From: Scatosoma sp045613545
GTDB lineage: Bacteria; Bacillota; Clostridia; Christensenellales; Borkfalkiaceae
Length of the DNA: 61,037 nt
Direction: 5' to 3'
NCBI GenBank assembly: GCA_045613545.1
Contig: JAZLBD010000008.1
Location: forward strand, 1 to 61,037
This document shows, piece after piece, positions 25,374 through 33,964 of the stretch. Positions within the stretch are counted from its first letter, which is position 1; every line of letters starts with the position of its first letter. The notes under the pieces were generated by a model. It saw only the letters and a list, made by a program, of their open reading frames with translations. It ran no database searches and was not told the origin of the DNA. The position numbers and the translations under genes were made by a program.

Positions 25374-26327
25374 ATGATCGAAATGGATATGCCTAAACTC
25401 GAAGTGGTTGAAAACGATGATTTTTATGCGAAAGTTGTTTGCGAACCGCTCGAAAAAGGTTTCGGTCTTACAATAGGGAACTGCCTTCGTAGAATTTTGC
25501 TTTCCGCTTTGCCCGGCGCGGCTGTGGAAGGGATTAAATTCACGGATGGTAGTGTAAAACACGAATTCTCCGCTGTTGCGGGGATTAAAGAGGATGTCAC
25601 GGAAATCATTCTCAACTTGAAATCGCTCGCGATTAAAACGAAGGTTATTGATAAGAACTACGAAAAGGTGCTCCACATCGTAAAAGAAGGTCCTGCCGTT
25701 GTGACGGGATGCGACCTTAACGTGGACGCGGAAATCGAAGTGATCAACGGTGATCAATACATTTGTACGATTGACGAAGGCGGGAAGTTAGACGTCGAAC
25801 TTACCATCGGTAGAGGGAGAGGCTATAAACCTGCTAAGGAAAACAAACAAAACGTCGTGGATCACATCGCAATCGATTCCATCTACACCCCCGTACAAAA
25901 AGTGAACTACTCGGTAGAACCCACGCGTGTTGGTCAAGCAGTGGACTACGACAAGCTCACGCTTGAGGTTTGGACGGACGGGACGTTCTCCGGAAAGGAA
26001 ATCATTTCTCTCGCGGCTAAGATTATGCAAGATCACATCAGATTGTTCGTGAACTTGAGCGAGTCGATCAGAGGCATGGGCGACATCCTTTTGAAAACGG
26101 AAGACGACAAGCAACAACAAATTCTGAAAATGGTTATCGAGGACATGGACTTGTCCGTGCGTTCTTACAACTGTTTGAAGAGAGCAAACATTCATACGGT
26201 AGAAGATTTAACCAAGAAGACGGAAGACGATATGTTAAAGGTGAGAAACCTCGGCAGAAAATCTTTGGATGAGGTCATTCAAAAATTGGAGTCTTACGGC
26301 TTAGCATTAAGTAAACAGGAGGATTAA
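25374..26327 (+). CDS. rpoA: RNA polymerase alpha subunit
   Basis: 317 aa. N-terminal dimerisation domain (GFGLTIGNCLRRILLSALPG), central insert, and a C-terminal domain (residues about 250-310) with SVRSYNCLKRANIHTVEDL and RNLGRKSLDEV, which contact UP elements and activators. AGGAGG precedes the ATG. Confidence 0.98.
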   Translation: MIEMDMPKLEVVENDDFYAKVVCEPLEKGFGLTIGNCLRRILLSALPGAAVEGIKFTDGSVKHEFSAVAGIKEDVTEIILNLKSLAIKTKVIDKNYEKVLHIVKEGPAVVTGCDLNVDAEIEVINGDQYICTIDEGGKLDVELTIGRGRGYKPAKENKQNVVDHIAIDSIYTPVQKVNYSVEPTRVGQAVDYDKLTLEVWTDGTFSGKEIISLAAKIMQDHIRLFVNLSESIRGMGDILLKTEDDKQQQILKMVIEDMDLSVRSYNCLKRANIHTVEDLTKKTEDDMLKVRNLGRKSLDEVIQKLESYGLALSKQED

Positions 26328-26331
26328 AATT

Positions 26332-26838
26332 ATGCCCGGTAAATTGGGAAGACCCGCTAAAGAAAGAATCGCTCTTTTGAGAAACCAAGCGTCTCAACTT
26401 CTTTGGTACGGCAAGATCGAAACGACGGCCGCTAAAGCAAAAGAGCTTAAATCTTACGTAGAAAAACTCATCACGAAGGCCGTTAACACTTACGACGACA
26501 ACATCGAATTCGAAGTGGTTAAGACGGATAAAAAGGGAAAGCAAGTTACGGCTACCAGCGTAAAAGACGGTCCCAAGAAGCTCGCTGCTCGCAGAGCGAT
26601 CATGGCTAAGACCTATGATTTGCAAGAAATCAAGGCTTTCCACGAAAAGAAGAGCGACTTCAAAGCAAGAACGGCTGACGTGCAACATCCCTTGATGGAT
26701 AAACTCTTCAATGAAATTGCGCCTAAATACGCAGCAAGAAAGGAAGAGCTTGGTCAAGGCGGTGGCTACACGAGAATTTATCTTCTCGGCGCTCGTCGTG
26801 GTGACGGCGCTGAAACGGCGATCATCGAATTGGTCTAA
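26332..26838 (+). CDS. rplQ: 50S ribosomal protein L17 with internal insertion
   Basis: 168 aa against about 115-130 usually. The N-terminal ERIALLRNQASQLLWYGKIETT and C-terminal GGYTRIYLLGARRGDGAETAIIEL are standard; the extra length is a Lys-rich insertion at about residues 62-110. Last gene of the supercluster. Confidence 0.96.
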   Translation: MPGKLGRPAKERIALLRNQASQLLWYGKIETTAAKAKELKSYVEKLITKAVNTYDDNIEFEVVKTDKKGKQVTATSVKDGPKKLAARRAIMAKTYDLQEIKAFHEKKSDFKARTADVQHPLMDKLFNEIAPKYAARKEELGQGGGYTRIYLLGARRGDGAETAIIELV

Positions 26839-26853
26839 GCTTGAGCGAATTAT

Positions 26854-26902
26854 AAAAACCAACCCCATCCGCAAAAGTTTGCGAATGGGGTTGGTTTTTA
26901 TT
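26854..26902 (+). terminator. Terminator of the ribosomal supercluster
   Basis: A very strong stem, about 21 bp with one mismatch (26855-26876 with 26879-26900), ending in TTTTTA. Confidence 0.92.
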
Positions 26903-26948
26903 ACTTTGTAAAAAGCTTAACTTCCCGAATAAAATAATCGTTATTCGA

Positions 26949-26977
26949 TTGCAAAACTCCTTTCTTTGTGATATAAT
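26949..26977 (+). promoter_or_regulatory. Promoter of the GH2 gene
   Basis: TTGCAA (26949-26954), 17 bases, TATAAT (26972-26977). Confidence 0.75.
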
Positions 26978-27024
26978 AAAAGAAAGAAAAAATTGCGTCG
27001 TTTTAGCGCGTATAGGAGATTCGT

Positions 27025-28725
27025 ATGCATCCTAATCCCATAAAAGAAAGAAAAAATTACGTGGAATTATTGGACGGTTGGTCGTTCAGTTTTGATCAAA
27101 AATCTTGGCGAGACATTCGTGTTCCGTTTTGCCCGCAAAGCAAGCTCTCGGGCATTGAATACACCGATTTTATTCCCATATGCTATTACAAAAAGAATTT
27201 CGAGGGGAAGAAATCTTCCCTCCGCACGATCTTGCATTTCGGCGCAGTCGATTACCGCGCGTCGCTCTATATCAACGGTCAATACGTCGGTGGCCACGTT
27301 GGAGGTTATACCCCTTTTTCCTTTGATATTACCCCTTACCTCGTAGAGGGGGAAAACGAGCTTGCCCTTACGGTGTTCGATGAGGAATACCCTCCTCATT
27401 CGACCGGAAAACAATCGCACAAGAAACAATCGTACGGTTGTTTCTATACGCGAACGACGGGGATTTGGCAACCCGTTTGGCTCGAATTCGTTCCCGAAAC
27501 GAGAGTGCGCGACTTTTACTTCTATACCAGCGACGTCGATTGCTCGCTTACGGTCGATTTGCTTTCCACTTTGCCTAGCAATTACGATATTCGCGTGTCG
27601 TACGAGGGGAGAGAGGTTGGACGCGCGAGCGGAGAAGTTCCTTACCGCACGAAAGTGACGATTCCTCTTTGCGAAAAGCATTTGTGGACGGTCGGCGAGG
27701 GGAATTTATATCAAGTAGAAATTACCGTCGGCGAGGACGTGGTATATTCCTATTTCGGACTTCGTAGCGTTTGCTACGAGGGGACGAAGTTCCTCATCAA
27801 CGGTCAAGAAGTGTTCCAAAAACTCGTGCTCGACCAAGGTTATTATCCTGACGGCGTTTACACGGCGCCTTCTTACGAAGCGATGGAAAAGGATATCGAG
27901 CTTGCGCTTCGCCTTGGCTTTAACGGCGCAAGACTCCACGAAAAAGTCTTCGATCCCCGTTTCTTATACGCGTGCGACAAAAAAGGCTATATCGTTTGGG
28001 GAGAATATCCGAGCTGGGGGATCGACTATTCCACCCTTTCGGGCTTTGGTCAATTTATTTCCGAATGGGAAGAGGAGCTCACCCGTGACTTCAACCATCC
28101 GTCGATTATTACCTGGTGTCCCTTAAACGAGGTTTGGGGGGATTGGAACGATTCCAAAAAACGTCCCGATCTTCGATTCGTCGATAGTGTGTACGCGTTC
28201 ACGAAATCGTTCGACGCAACCCGCCCTTGCGTGGACGTAAGCGGTGGTATACACGGGAAACAAACGGATATCTACGATTTCCATTGCTACGATAACGCGG
28301 ACAAACTCAAAGAACAGTTAGATATTTTGCAAAACGAGAACCGCGTGGTCGTGTTGATGGCGAACGAAGATAGTCCCGAATCGGCGCAATATAAACAAGG
28401 TCAACCGGCGAATTTAAGCGAATACGGCGGGATCGCCTTGGCGAAAGAACTCGATATGGAGACGGATACTCCCGTCGGGGAGCAAGCCATTCAAAGCGAA
28501 ACGGCTTGGGGATACGGAAAAGGGGAAAATAGCGCCGACGCGTTTATCGAAAGATATCGCGCCATTACCGATTTGCTGTTCGATTATCCCGTGCTTTCGG
28601 GGTATTGCTACACCCAACTGTACGACGTGGAGCAAGAACAAAACGGGCTCTATTGCTACGACCGTAGCGACAAGCTCACCGAAGCGCAAAAGGACGAAAT
28701 CAAAAAAATTCAATCGAAGAGATAA
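27025..28725 (+). CDS. Glycoside hydrolase family 2 beta-glycosidase
   Basis: 566 aa, intracellular (no signal peptide). The N-terminal sugar-binding jelly-roll domain (residues 1-155; LYINGQYVGGHVGGYTPF) and the Ig-like domain precede a TIM barrel. Acid/base E369 in CPLNEVWG and nucleophile E466 in LSEYGG fit family 2. It is compact, lacking C-terminal modules. Likely beta-galactosidase or beta-glucuronidase-like; substrate unknown. It converges on an AraC regulator that divides it from the ROK-nagBA operon, suggesting shared (amino)sugar use. Confidence 0.93.
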   Translation: MHPNPIKERKNYVELLDGWSFSFDQKSWRDIRVPFCPQSKLSGIEYTDFIPICYYKKNFEGKKSSLRTILHFGAVDYRASLYINGQYVGGHVGGYTPFSFDITPYLVEGENELALTVFDEEYPPHSTGKQSHKKQSYGCFYTRTTGIWQPVWLEFVPETRVRDFYFYTSDVDCSLTVDLLSTLPSNYDIRVSYEGREVGRASGEVPYRTKVTIPLCEKHLWTVGEGNLYQVEITVGEDVVYSYFGLRSVCYEGTKFLINGQEVFQKLVLDQGYYPDGVYTAPSYEAMEKDIELALRLGFNGARLHEKVFDPRFLYACDKKGYIVWGEYPSWGIDYSTLSGFGQFISEWEEELTRDFNHPSIITWCPLNEVWGDWNDSKKRPDLRFVDSVYAFTKSFDATRPCVDVSGGIHGKQTDIYDFHCYDNADKLKEQLDILQNENRVVVLMANEDSPESAQYKQGQPANLSEYGGIALAKELDMETDTPVGEQAIQSETAWGYGKGENSADAFIERYRAITDLLFDYPVLSGYCYTQLYDVEQEQNGLYCYDRSDKLTEAQKDEIKKIQSKR

Positions 28726-28732
28726 AAAAACA

Positions 28733-28763
28733 CCCTTGAACGGAAGCGTTCAAGGGTTTTGAT
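28733..28763. terminator. Shared terminator of the GH2 and AraC genes
   Basis: Perfect 10-bp stem CCCTTGAACG/CGTTCAAGGG (28733-28742 with 28747-28756), T-rich on the plus side and A-run before it, between convergent genes. Confidence 0.85.
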
Positions 28764-29648
28764 TTAGTGGATGCTATCTTTATATTCGCCCGGCGTCATT
28801 TTGGCGAATTTTTTGAATACCGCGTTGAAATGGGACAGAGAATCGAAACAGAGCAAATCGGTGATTTCGGCAAACGAACGTTTTTTGCGTATGAGTCGTT
28901 TTGCCTCGTCGATTTTTAGTTTTAGATAAGTTTGATAAATGCTTGTTCCCGTATGTTTGACAAAAAAGGAACACAGATGGGTCTTGCCGTAGTGCAGTTC
29001 GGCGCACAGCTCGTCAAGGCTCATCGTACCGTAGATTTTCGAAGTCAAAAACCGCACGATCTCATCTTGCAAATCGGTGGACGCGTCGATCTTGGAAATG
29101 AAGAACTCTTGCGAATGGGAACGGTTGGTGGCGTGGCGCAATAGATAAATAAGCAACAACTCAAGTGAGTTTTTTATCACTTGTTCTCCCCCTAAATTTG
29201 CGTTTTCCTTGCGCTTTAATTCGTTGAGGGTGGGGTCGAATTCGGGGATATAAAAGGTTTCCGTCGCCTCCGACATAATGTTTTGCAATAAATATCTCGC
29301 CGAGTTTGGTACGGAGAGTTTTTTGTTTGTGAAATATTCCATGCTTTCCGACTTGCAAGTAAAGGAAATAATGAAAATATTCGGCTCGACGTCTCCGTTT
29401 TGTACGTAGTGCGTTGCGTTCGGCTCAATGAAAATCATTTCCCCCGTGCGCAAGGGAGTGGAAACGCCCGCGATGACAACGTCGATATCCGCCTTGTCCG
29501 CATAAATCACCTCCCAAAAGTCGTGCGCCTCTTCTTGTGCAACGTATCCGCGCGTCAACGATTGATAGTGAATAGTGACGATGCGTTGTACGCTTAAAAG
29601 ATTGTCGATTTTATGGGTATAAAACTGTTTTTTCGTCGTTCTTTTCAT
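28764..29648 (-). CDS. AraC family transcriptional regulator, probably leaderless
   Basis: 294 aa: N-terminal cupin sensor (about 1-150, with GEMIFIEPNATHYVQNGD) and two C-terminal helix-turn-helix motifs (SLDELCAELHYGKTHLCSFF and ITDLLCFDSLSHFNAVFKKF). Lies between a GH2 glycosidase and the divergent ROK-nagBA operon, so it is a likely sugar-responsive activator of one or both. The -10 box ends exactly six bases before the ATG and there is no ribosome site, so the mRNA should begin at the start codon. Confidence 0.92.
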   Translation of the reverse strand: MKRTTKKQFYTHKIDNLLSVQRIVTIHYQSLTRGYVAQEEAHDFWEVIYADKADIDVVIAGVSTPLRTGEMIFIEPNATHYVQNGDVEPNIFIISFTCKSESMEYFTNKKLSVPNSARYLLQNIMSEATETFYIPEFDPTLNELKRKENANLGGEQVIKNSLELLLIYLLRHATNRSHSQEFFISKIDASTDLQDEIVRFLTSKIYGTMSLDELCAELHYGKTHLCSFFVKHTGTSIYQTYLKLKIDEAKRLIRKKRSFAEITDLLCFDSLSHFNAVFKKFAKMTPGEYKDSIH

Positions 29649-29654
29649 AAAAGT

Positions 29655-29683
29655 ATTATACCATATCTTTTACGGATTGTAAA
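29655..29683 (-). promoter_or_regulatory. Promoter of the AraC gene (leaderless geometry)
   Basis: Minus-strand TTTACA (29678-29683), 17 bases, TATAAT (29655-29660), then ACTTTT and ATG. Confidence 0.75.
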
Positions 29684-29739
29684 ATGTTTCGCTGTAATAT
29701 TTTGTGAAAGATTTTATAATGATTGAGAAATAATATCAC

Positions 29740-29768
29740 TTGTAAATTCACAAAAAAAATAGTATAAT
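29740..29768 (+). promoter_or_regulatory. Promoter of the ROK-nagBA operon
   Basis: TTGTAA (29740-29745), 17 bases, TATAAT (29763-29768), followed by AGGAGGCGG before the first ATG. The poor -35 suits activator dependence. Confidence 0.75.
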
Positions 29769-29801
29769 GAAAACAAGAACGAAAATAGGAGGCGGCAAAA
29801 A

Positions 29802-31172
29802 ATGATTGCACCTAAATTAGACAAAAACTTTTATCCTATGATCAAAGCGTTAGAAGACTTTGAAAAAATAGTGGAAAGCGAGGCGAAAGAAAATCGGCAA
29901 GAGATTACCTTGGTGGTGGAGCGCAACGGAGGATATAACTACGTATACACCTATCAGGCACTCAAAGACGGCGTGAACGACGCGCTCAACTATCGCATTG
30001 CAGAACGCCTCGTAAAAACGATTTTGTGGGTTTGCGGAGGGTATAAAATTGCCGTTTGCGGAAGCGCGTATATTTACGAAAACCTCAAAAAAGCCTATTC
30101 CAAAACGGGCGCGCGCGCGTTCGACGAAGATTTTATGAGCGGAGTTTACGAAAAGCCGTTCGAAGTGGTGGCTTTAAGCAAGGACGAAGTACCTGCACAA
30201 AAGAACGCGTCCGTGAAAGTGGGCGGTTTCCTCAAGGGGTGCCGTATCGGTTTCGACGCGGGTGGGAGCGATCGTAAAGTTTCCGCCGTGATCGACGGGG
30301 AGGTGGTATATTCGGAAGAGGTTGTTTGGAATCCCAAGACGACGGAAGATCCGCACTATCACTATAACGAAATTTTGACGGCGATGAAAACGGCGGCGAG
30401 CAAAATGCCGAGAGTGGACGCGATCGGCGTTTCCTCTGCAGGCGTGTACGTCGACAACAAGATTATGGTGGCGTCGCTGTTTATTAAAGTGGATAAAACG
30501 GTCTACGGCGATTACGTGAAGAATATGTATATTAACGTGGCGAACGAAATGGGCGCACCTCTTGAAGTTGCCAATGACGGCGACGTGACGGCGCTTGCAG
30601 GGAGTATTGATTTGCAAGACAACAACGTTTTAGGGATTGCAATGGGTACGAGCGAAGCGGTTGGTTATATCAATAGCGAGGGCTGTATCAACGGTTGGCT
30701 TTCCGAACTTGCGTTTGCGCCCGTGGATTTCAATGAAGGCGCTATGCAAGACGAATGGAGCGGTGATTTTGGCGTGGGTTGTAAATACTTCTCCCAAGAC
30801 GCCGTTATCAAGCTTGCCGAGGCGGGCGGGTACGTGTTTGAAGACGGTTTGACCCCCGCGCAAAAATTGAAAGTCGTGCAAGCGATGATGGAAAAGGACG
30901 ATCCGCTTGCAAAACAAATCTATGAAGATATCGGCGTGTATCTTGCCTACACCCTTCCCTTCTATGCGAAATTTTACGAGCTGAAGCACGTGCTTTTGCT
31001 CGGTAGAGTGATGGGTGGAAAAGGTGGCGATACGGTGCTTGCAACTTGCAAAAAGGTGCTTGCGCAAGAATATTCCGCTTTTGCAGACCTCGACATTTCT
31101 CTTCCCGACGAGAATAGCCGTCGCGTAGGGCAAAGCATTGCGGCGGCGTCGTTGCCTGCAGATCGCGAATAA
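29802..31172 (+). CDS. ROK/ASKHA-family sugar kinase-like protein
   Basis: 456 aa. An N-terminal extension of about 145 residues precedes an ASKHA core: GCRIGFDAGGSDRKVSAVIDG (phosphate-1 loop), ANDGDVTALAG (catalytic Asp region) and GIAMGTSEAVGYI (adenosine/phosphate-2). The classic ROK zinc Cys cluster is absent. First in an operon with nagB and nagA, so phosphorylation of GlcNAc or a related amino sugar is a reasonable inference. It could instead be a non-enzymatic sensor. Confidence 0.8.
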   Translation: MIAPKLDKNFYPMIKALEDFEKIVESEAKENRQEITLVVERNGGYNYVYTYQALKDGVNDALNYRIAERLVKTILWVCGGYKIAVCGSAYIYENLKKAYSKTGARAFDEDFMSGVYEKPFEVVALSKDEVPAQKNASVKVGGFLKGCRIGFDAGGSDRKVSAVIDGEVVYSEEVVWNPKTTEDPHYHYNEILTAMKTAASKMPRVDAIGVSSAGVYVDNKIMVASLFIKVDKTVYGDYVKNMYINVANEMGAPLEVANDGDVTALAGSIDLQDNNVLGIAMGTSEAVGYINSEGCINGWLSELAFAPVDFNEGAMQDEWSGDFGVGCKYFSQDAVIKLAEAGGYVFEDGLTPAQKLKVVQAMMEKDDPLAKQIYEDIGVYLAYTLPFYAKFYELKHVLLLGRVMGGKGGDTVLATCKKVLAQEYSAFADLDISLPDENSRRVGQSIAAASLPADRE

Positions 31173-31184
31173 GGAGAGAGAAAA

Positions 31185-31913
31185 ATGAAAGTTATTATCG
31201 TAAAAAATTATGAAGAAATGAGCCAAAGAGCAGGCGAAGTGATGCTCGGCGTGGTTAAATCCAACCCCCAAGCGGTACTCGGTCTTGCGACGGGCTCTAC
31301 CCCTATAGGACTCTATCAAGAAATGATCCGCGATCATAAAGAAAACGGAACGAGCTATAAGTCCATTCAAACGGTGAACTTGGACGAATACGTAGGACTC
31401 GACGAGACGAGCGATCAAAGCTACGTCTACTTTATGCGCCATAACCTATTCAACTACGTCGACGTAGATCTTGCAAACACGCATATCGAGAACGGAAAAG
31501 CGACGGATAAAGAGGCGGAATGCGCGAGATACAACGCGTTGCTCGACACCCTCGTACCCGATATCCAAGTGCTTGGAATCGGCTCGAACGGACATATCGC
31601 GTTCAACGAACCGGGGACTCCATTTGATTCGGTCACCCATATCGTCGACCTTGCGGAAAGCACGATAAAAGACAATTCCAGAATGTTTGCAAGTATAGAC
31701 GAAGTGCCTCGCCAAGCGTTTACGATGGGACTTAAAAACATTATGAACGCCAAGAAAATTTTGATTTTGGCAAACGGCGCAAACAAAGCGAAAGCGGTGT
31801 TTGGGCTTGTCAAAGGCGAAATTACGGAAAATTTGCCTGCAAGTATTTTACAAAACCACCCCGATTGTATTTTGATTTGCGACGAGGCGGCGGCTTCTTT
31901 GCTCGGCGAATAA
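31185..31913 (+). CDS. nagB: Glucosamine-6-phosphate deaminase
   Basis: 242 aa. LGLATGSTPIGLYQEM phosphate loop, catalytic Asp in VNLDEYVGL, GIGSNGHIAFNEPG with the ring-opening His, and C-terminal NHPDCILICDEAA. Converts GlcN-6-P to fructose-6-P and ammonia. Twelve bases after the ROK gene and 14 before nagA. Confidence 0.97.
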   Translation: MKVIIVKNYEEMSQRAGEVMLGVVKSNPQAVLGLATGSTPIGLYQEMIRDHKENGTSYKSIQTVNLDEYVGLDETSDQSYVYFMRHNLFNYVDVDLANTHIENGKATDKEAECARYNALLDTLVPDIQVLGIGSNGHIAFNEPGTPFDSVTHIVDLAESTIKDNSRMFASIDEVPRQAFTMGLKNIMNAKKILILANGANKAKAVFGLVKGEITENLPASILQNHPDCILICDEAAASLLGE

Positions 31914-31927
31914 AAGGGGAAAAAAGA

Positions 31928-33070
31928 ATGAAACTTATTAAAAACGCACTCGTTTACGTAGAAAACGAAGGTCTCGTTCGTACGAACGTGGCTTTTGATG
32001 AAAGAATCGTATCCATCGGCAAGCCCGCTTTCGGAGAAGAAATCGTTTTGCCCGACGACGCGATCGTGTTGCCCGGGTTTATCGACGAACATATCCACGG
32101 CGCTGGTGGCTCGGATGCGATGGACGGCACGAAAGAAGATTTGTCAATCATTGCCAACACCTTAGCAAAAGAGGGGACAACCTCTTTCCTTGCTACGACG
32201 ATGACGCAAAGTCCTGCAAACATCAAAAAGGCGCTGAAAGCGGTCAAAGAATACAGAGAATCGGGCACAAAAGACGGCGCACGGGTTTTGGGCGTGCATC
32301 TGGAGGGACCGTTTATCGCGGCGGGTTATAAGGGCGCGCAACCGCTCGAATACGTCGTAGTCCCCTCGGTGGAGGCATTCGACGAATACAATGCGAAAAG
32401 CGGAAATTCCATCAAAATTGTCACCCTCGCTCCCGAAGTAGAGGGAGCAAGCGAGTTGATCGCGCACCTGCACGCAAACGGCGTAGTACCCTCGATCGGG
32501 CATACGGGCGCGAAAATCCAACACGTTTGTAGCGCTATCGAACTTGGAGCAAAGAATATCACGCATACCTACAACGCGCAATCCCCCTTGCATCATAGGG
32601 AAATCGGCGTGGTGGGGAGCGCGTTATTACTCGACGACGTCGCGACGGAAGTTATTTGCGACACGATTCACGTATCCGTTCCTGCGATGCAACTTTTAAT
32701 CAAGTGCAAACCGCAAGACAAAGTGATTTTGGTGACCGACGCGATGCGCGCGAAAGGGATTCCCGACGGCGTGAGCGAGCTCGGTGGACAAGTCGTTATC
32801 GTGAAAAATGGCGAGGCGCGTTTGGAAGACGGAACGCTTGCAGGGAGCGTTTTGCAAATGAATCGCGCGGTGCAAAATATGGTGGAAAAGGTAGGAGTCC
32901 CTCTTTTGATCGCTGTGGATTACGCGACGATCAATCCCGCAAAAGCGCTTGGAGTCGACCACGAAATGGGCAGTATAAAGGTAGGCAAGAAAGCGGACTT
33001 CGTTGTCCTCGATCGCCACTATAACGTGCTTTATACCATTCGTGACGGCGAAATCGTTTATCAAGGATAA
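31928..33070 (+). CDS. nagA: N-acetylglucosamine-6-phosphate deacetylase
   Basis: 380 aa amidohydrolase. LPGFIDEHIHG (HxH), the LGVHLEGPF Glu ligand, His in SIGHTGA and in ITHTYNAQSP, and catalytic Asp in VTDAM. Makes GlcN-6-P for NagB. ATG 31928 follows AAAAGGGG; an earlier in-frame start would overlap nagB widely. Confidence 0.96.
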   Translation: MKLIKNALVYVENEGLVRTNVAFDERIVSIGKPAFGEEIVLPDDAIVLPGFIDEHIHGAGGSDAMDGTKEDLSIIANTLAKEGTTSFLATTMTQSPANIKKALKAVKEYRESGTKDGARVLGVHLEGPFIAAGYKGAQPLEYVVVPSVEAFDEYNAKSGNSIKIVTLAPEVEGASELIAHLHANGVVPSIGHTGAKIQHVCSAIELGAKNITHTYNAQSPLHHREIGVVGSALLLDDVATEVICDTIHVSVPAMQLLIKCKPQDKVILVTDAMRAKGIPDGVSELGGQVVIVKNGEARLEDGTLAGSVLQMNRAVQNMVEKVGVPLLIAVDYATINPAKALGVDHEMGSIKVGKKADFVVLDRHYNVLYTIRDGEIVYQG

Positions 33071-33074
33071 GAAA

Positions 33075-33926
33075 ATGCGCTATACGATACAAAGTAATCG
33101 CTTAAAAGTAAAGATAGCCAAAAAAGGTGCGGAGCTTGTCAGCGTGAAAAAGGACGGAAAGGAAAAGCTTTGGCAAAACCCGACGAGAGAATGGAAACGC
33201 CACGCGCCGTTGCTCTTCCCCGTATGCGGACGGTTTGGCGTGACGGTGGACGGAAAGAAATACCCGATGAAATCGCACGGCTTTGCGCGTAATTCCACCT
33301 TCCGATTGGTGGAAAAAGCGAAAAATAGGATTCGTTTTTTGCTCTCTGCAAACAAGAAAACGAAAAAAATGTACCCCTTCGACTTCCATTTTTACGTCGA
33401 ATACGAAGTGAAAGAAAACGCTTTGCTCGTGCGCTACGAGGTGGAAAATCCTACGGATAAGGTTTTGGGTTTTTCTACGGGTGGACACGAATCGTTCGCG
33501 CTGGATGGCGACGTAGACGGATATAAGCTCGTTTTTGACGAGGTAGAACGCTTGGTGCATTTGCCCCACGATGAAGACGGATTTTTAATCGGTAGCGAGG
33601 TGGATTTTGGAGAGAGCAAGGAACTCTATTTGCCCGTTCGCTATTTGTCGAATTCGGATACGATGATTTTTTCTTCCTTACGCTCGCGAGCGTTAGAGCT
33701 TTGTAGACGTGACGGCGAAAAACTGGCGAGGATTACCTTCGACGGATTTTCCAATCTTCTTTTGTGGCGACCGAGTAGACGCGCGCATATGATTTGCATA
33801 GAGCCATGGCTTACCCTTCCAAGCGTTTTTGGAGAGATGGAAAAAGAATTTTTGGAAAAGAAAGGAATACGAAAAGTCGCTCCCCATTCCAAAGAAACGA
33901 TCGAGCGAACGATCACCTATTATTAA
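33075..33926 (+). CDS. Aldose 1-epimerase family protein (LacX/YeaD-like)
   Basis: 283 aa beta-sandwich mutarotase homologue with LWQNPTREWKRHAPLLFPVCGR near the start and STGGHESFAL in the core. It starts five bases after the nagA stop, completing a four-gene operon. Probably equilibrates anomers of the sugar entering the pathway. There is little ribosome site (AAGGATAAGAAA), consistent with coupling to nagA. Confidence 0.9.
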   Translation: MRYTIQSNRLKVKIAKKGAELVSVKKDGKEKLWQNPTREWKRHAPLLFPVCGRFGVTVDGKKYPMKSHGFARNSTFRLVEKAKNRIRFLLSANKKTKKMYPFDFHFYVEYEVKENALLVRYEVENPTDKVLGFSTGGHESFALDGDVDGYKLVFDEVERLVHLPHDEDGFLIGSEVDFGESKELYLPVRYLSNSDTMIFSSLRSRALELCRRDGEKLARITFDGFSNLLLWRPSRRAHMICIEPWLTLPSVFGEMEKEFLEKKGIRKVAPHSKETIERTITYY

Positions 33927-33932
33927 GGAACC

Positions 33933-33964
33933 CCCCTCTTGCTAACACAAGAGGGGGTATTTTT
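33933..33964. terminator. Terminator of the nagBA operon and of spoIIE
   Basis: Perfect 10-bp stem CCCCCTCTTG/CAAGAGGGGG (33933-33942 with 33949-33958) with a T-run on the plus side, between convergent stops. Confidence 0.85.
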
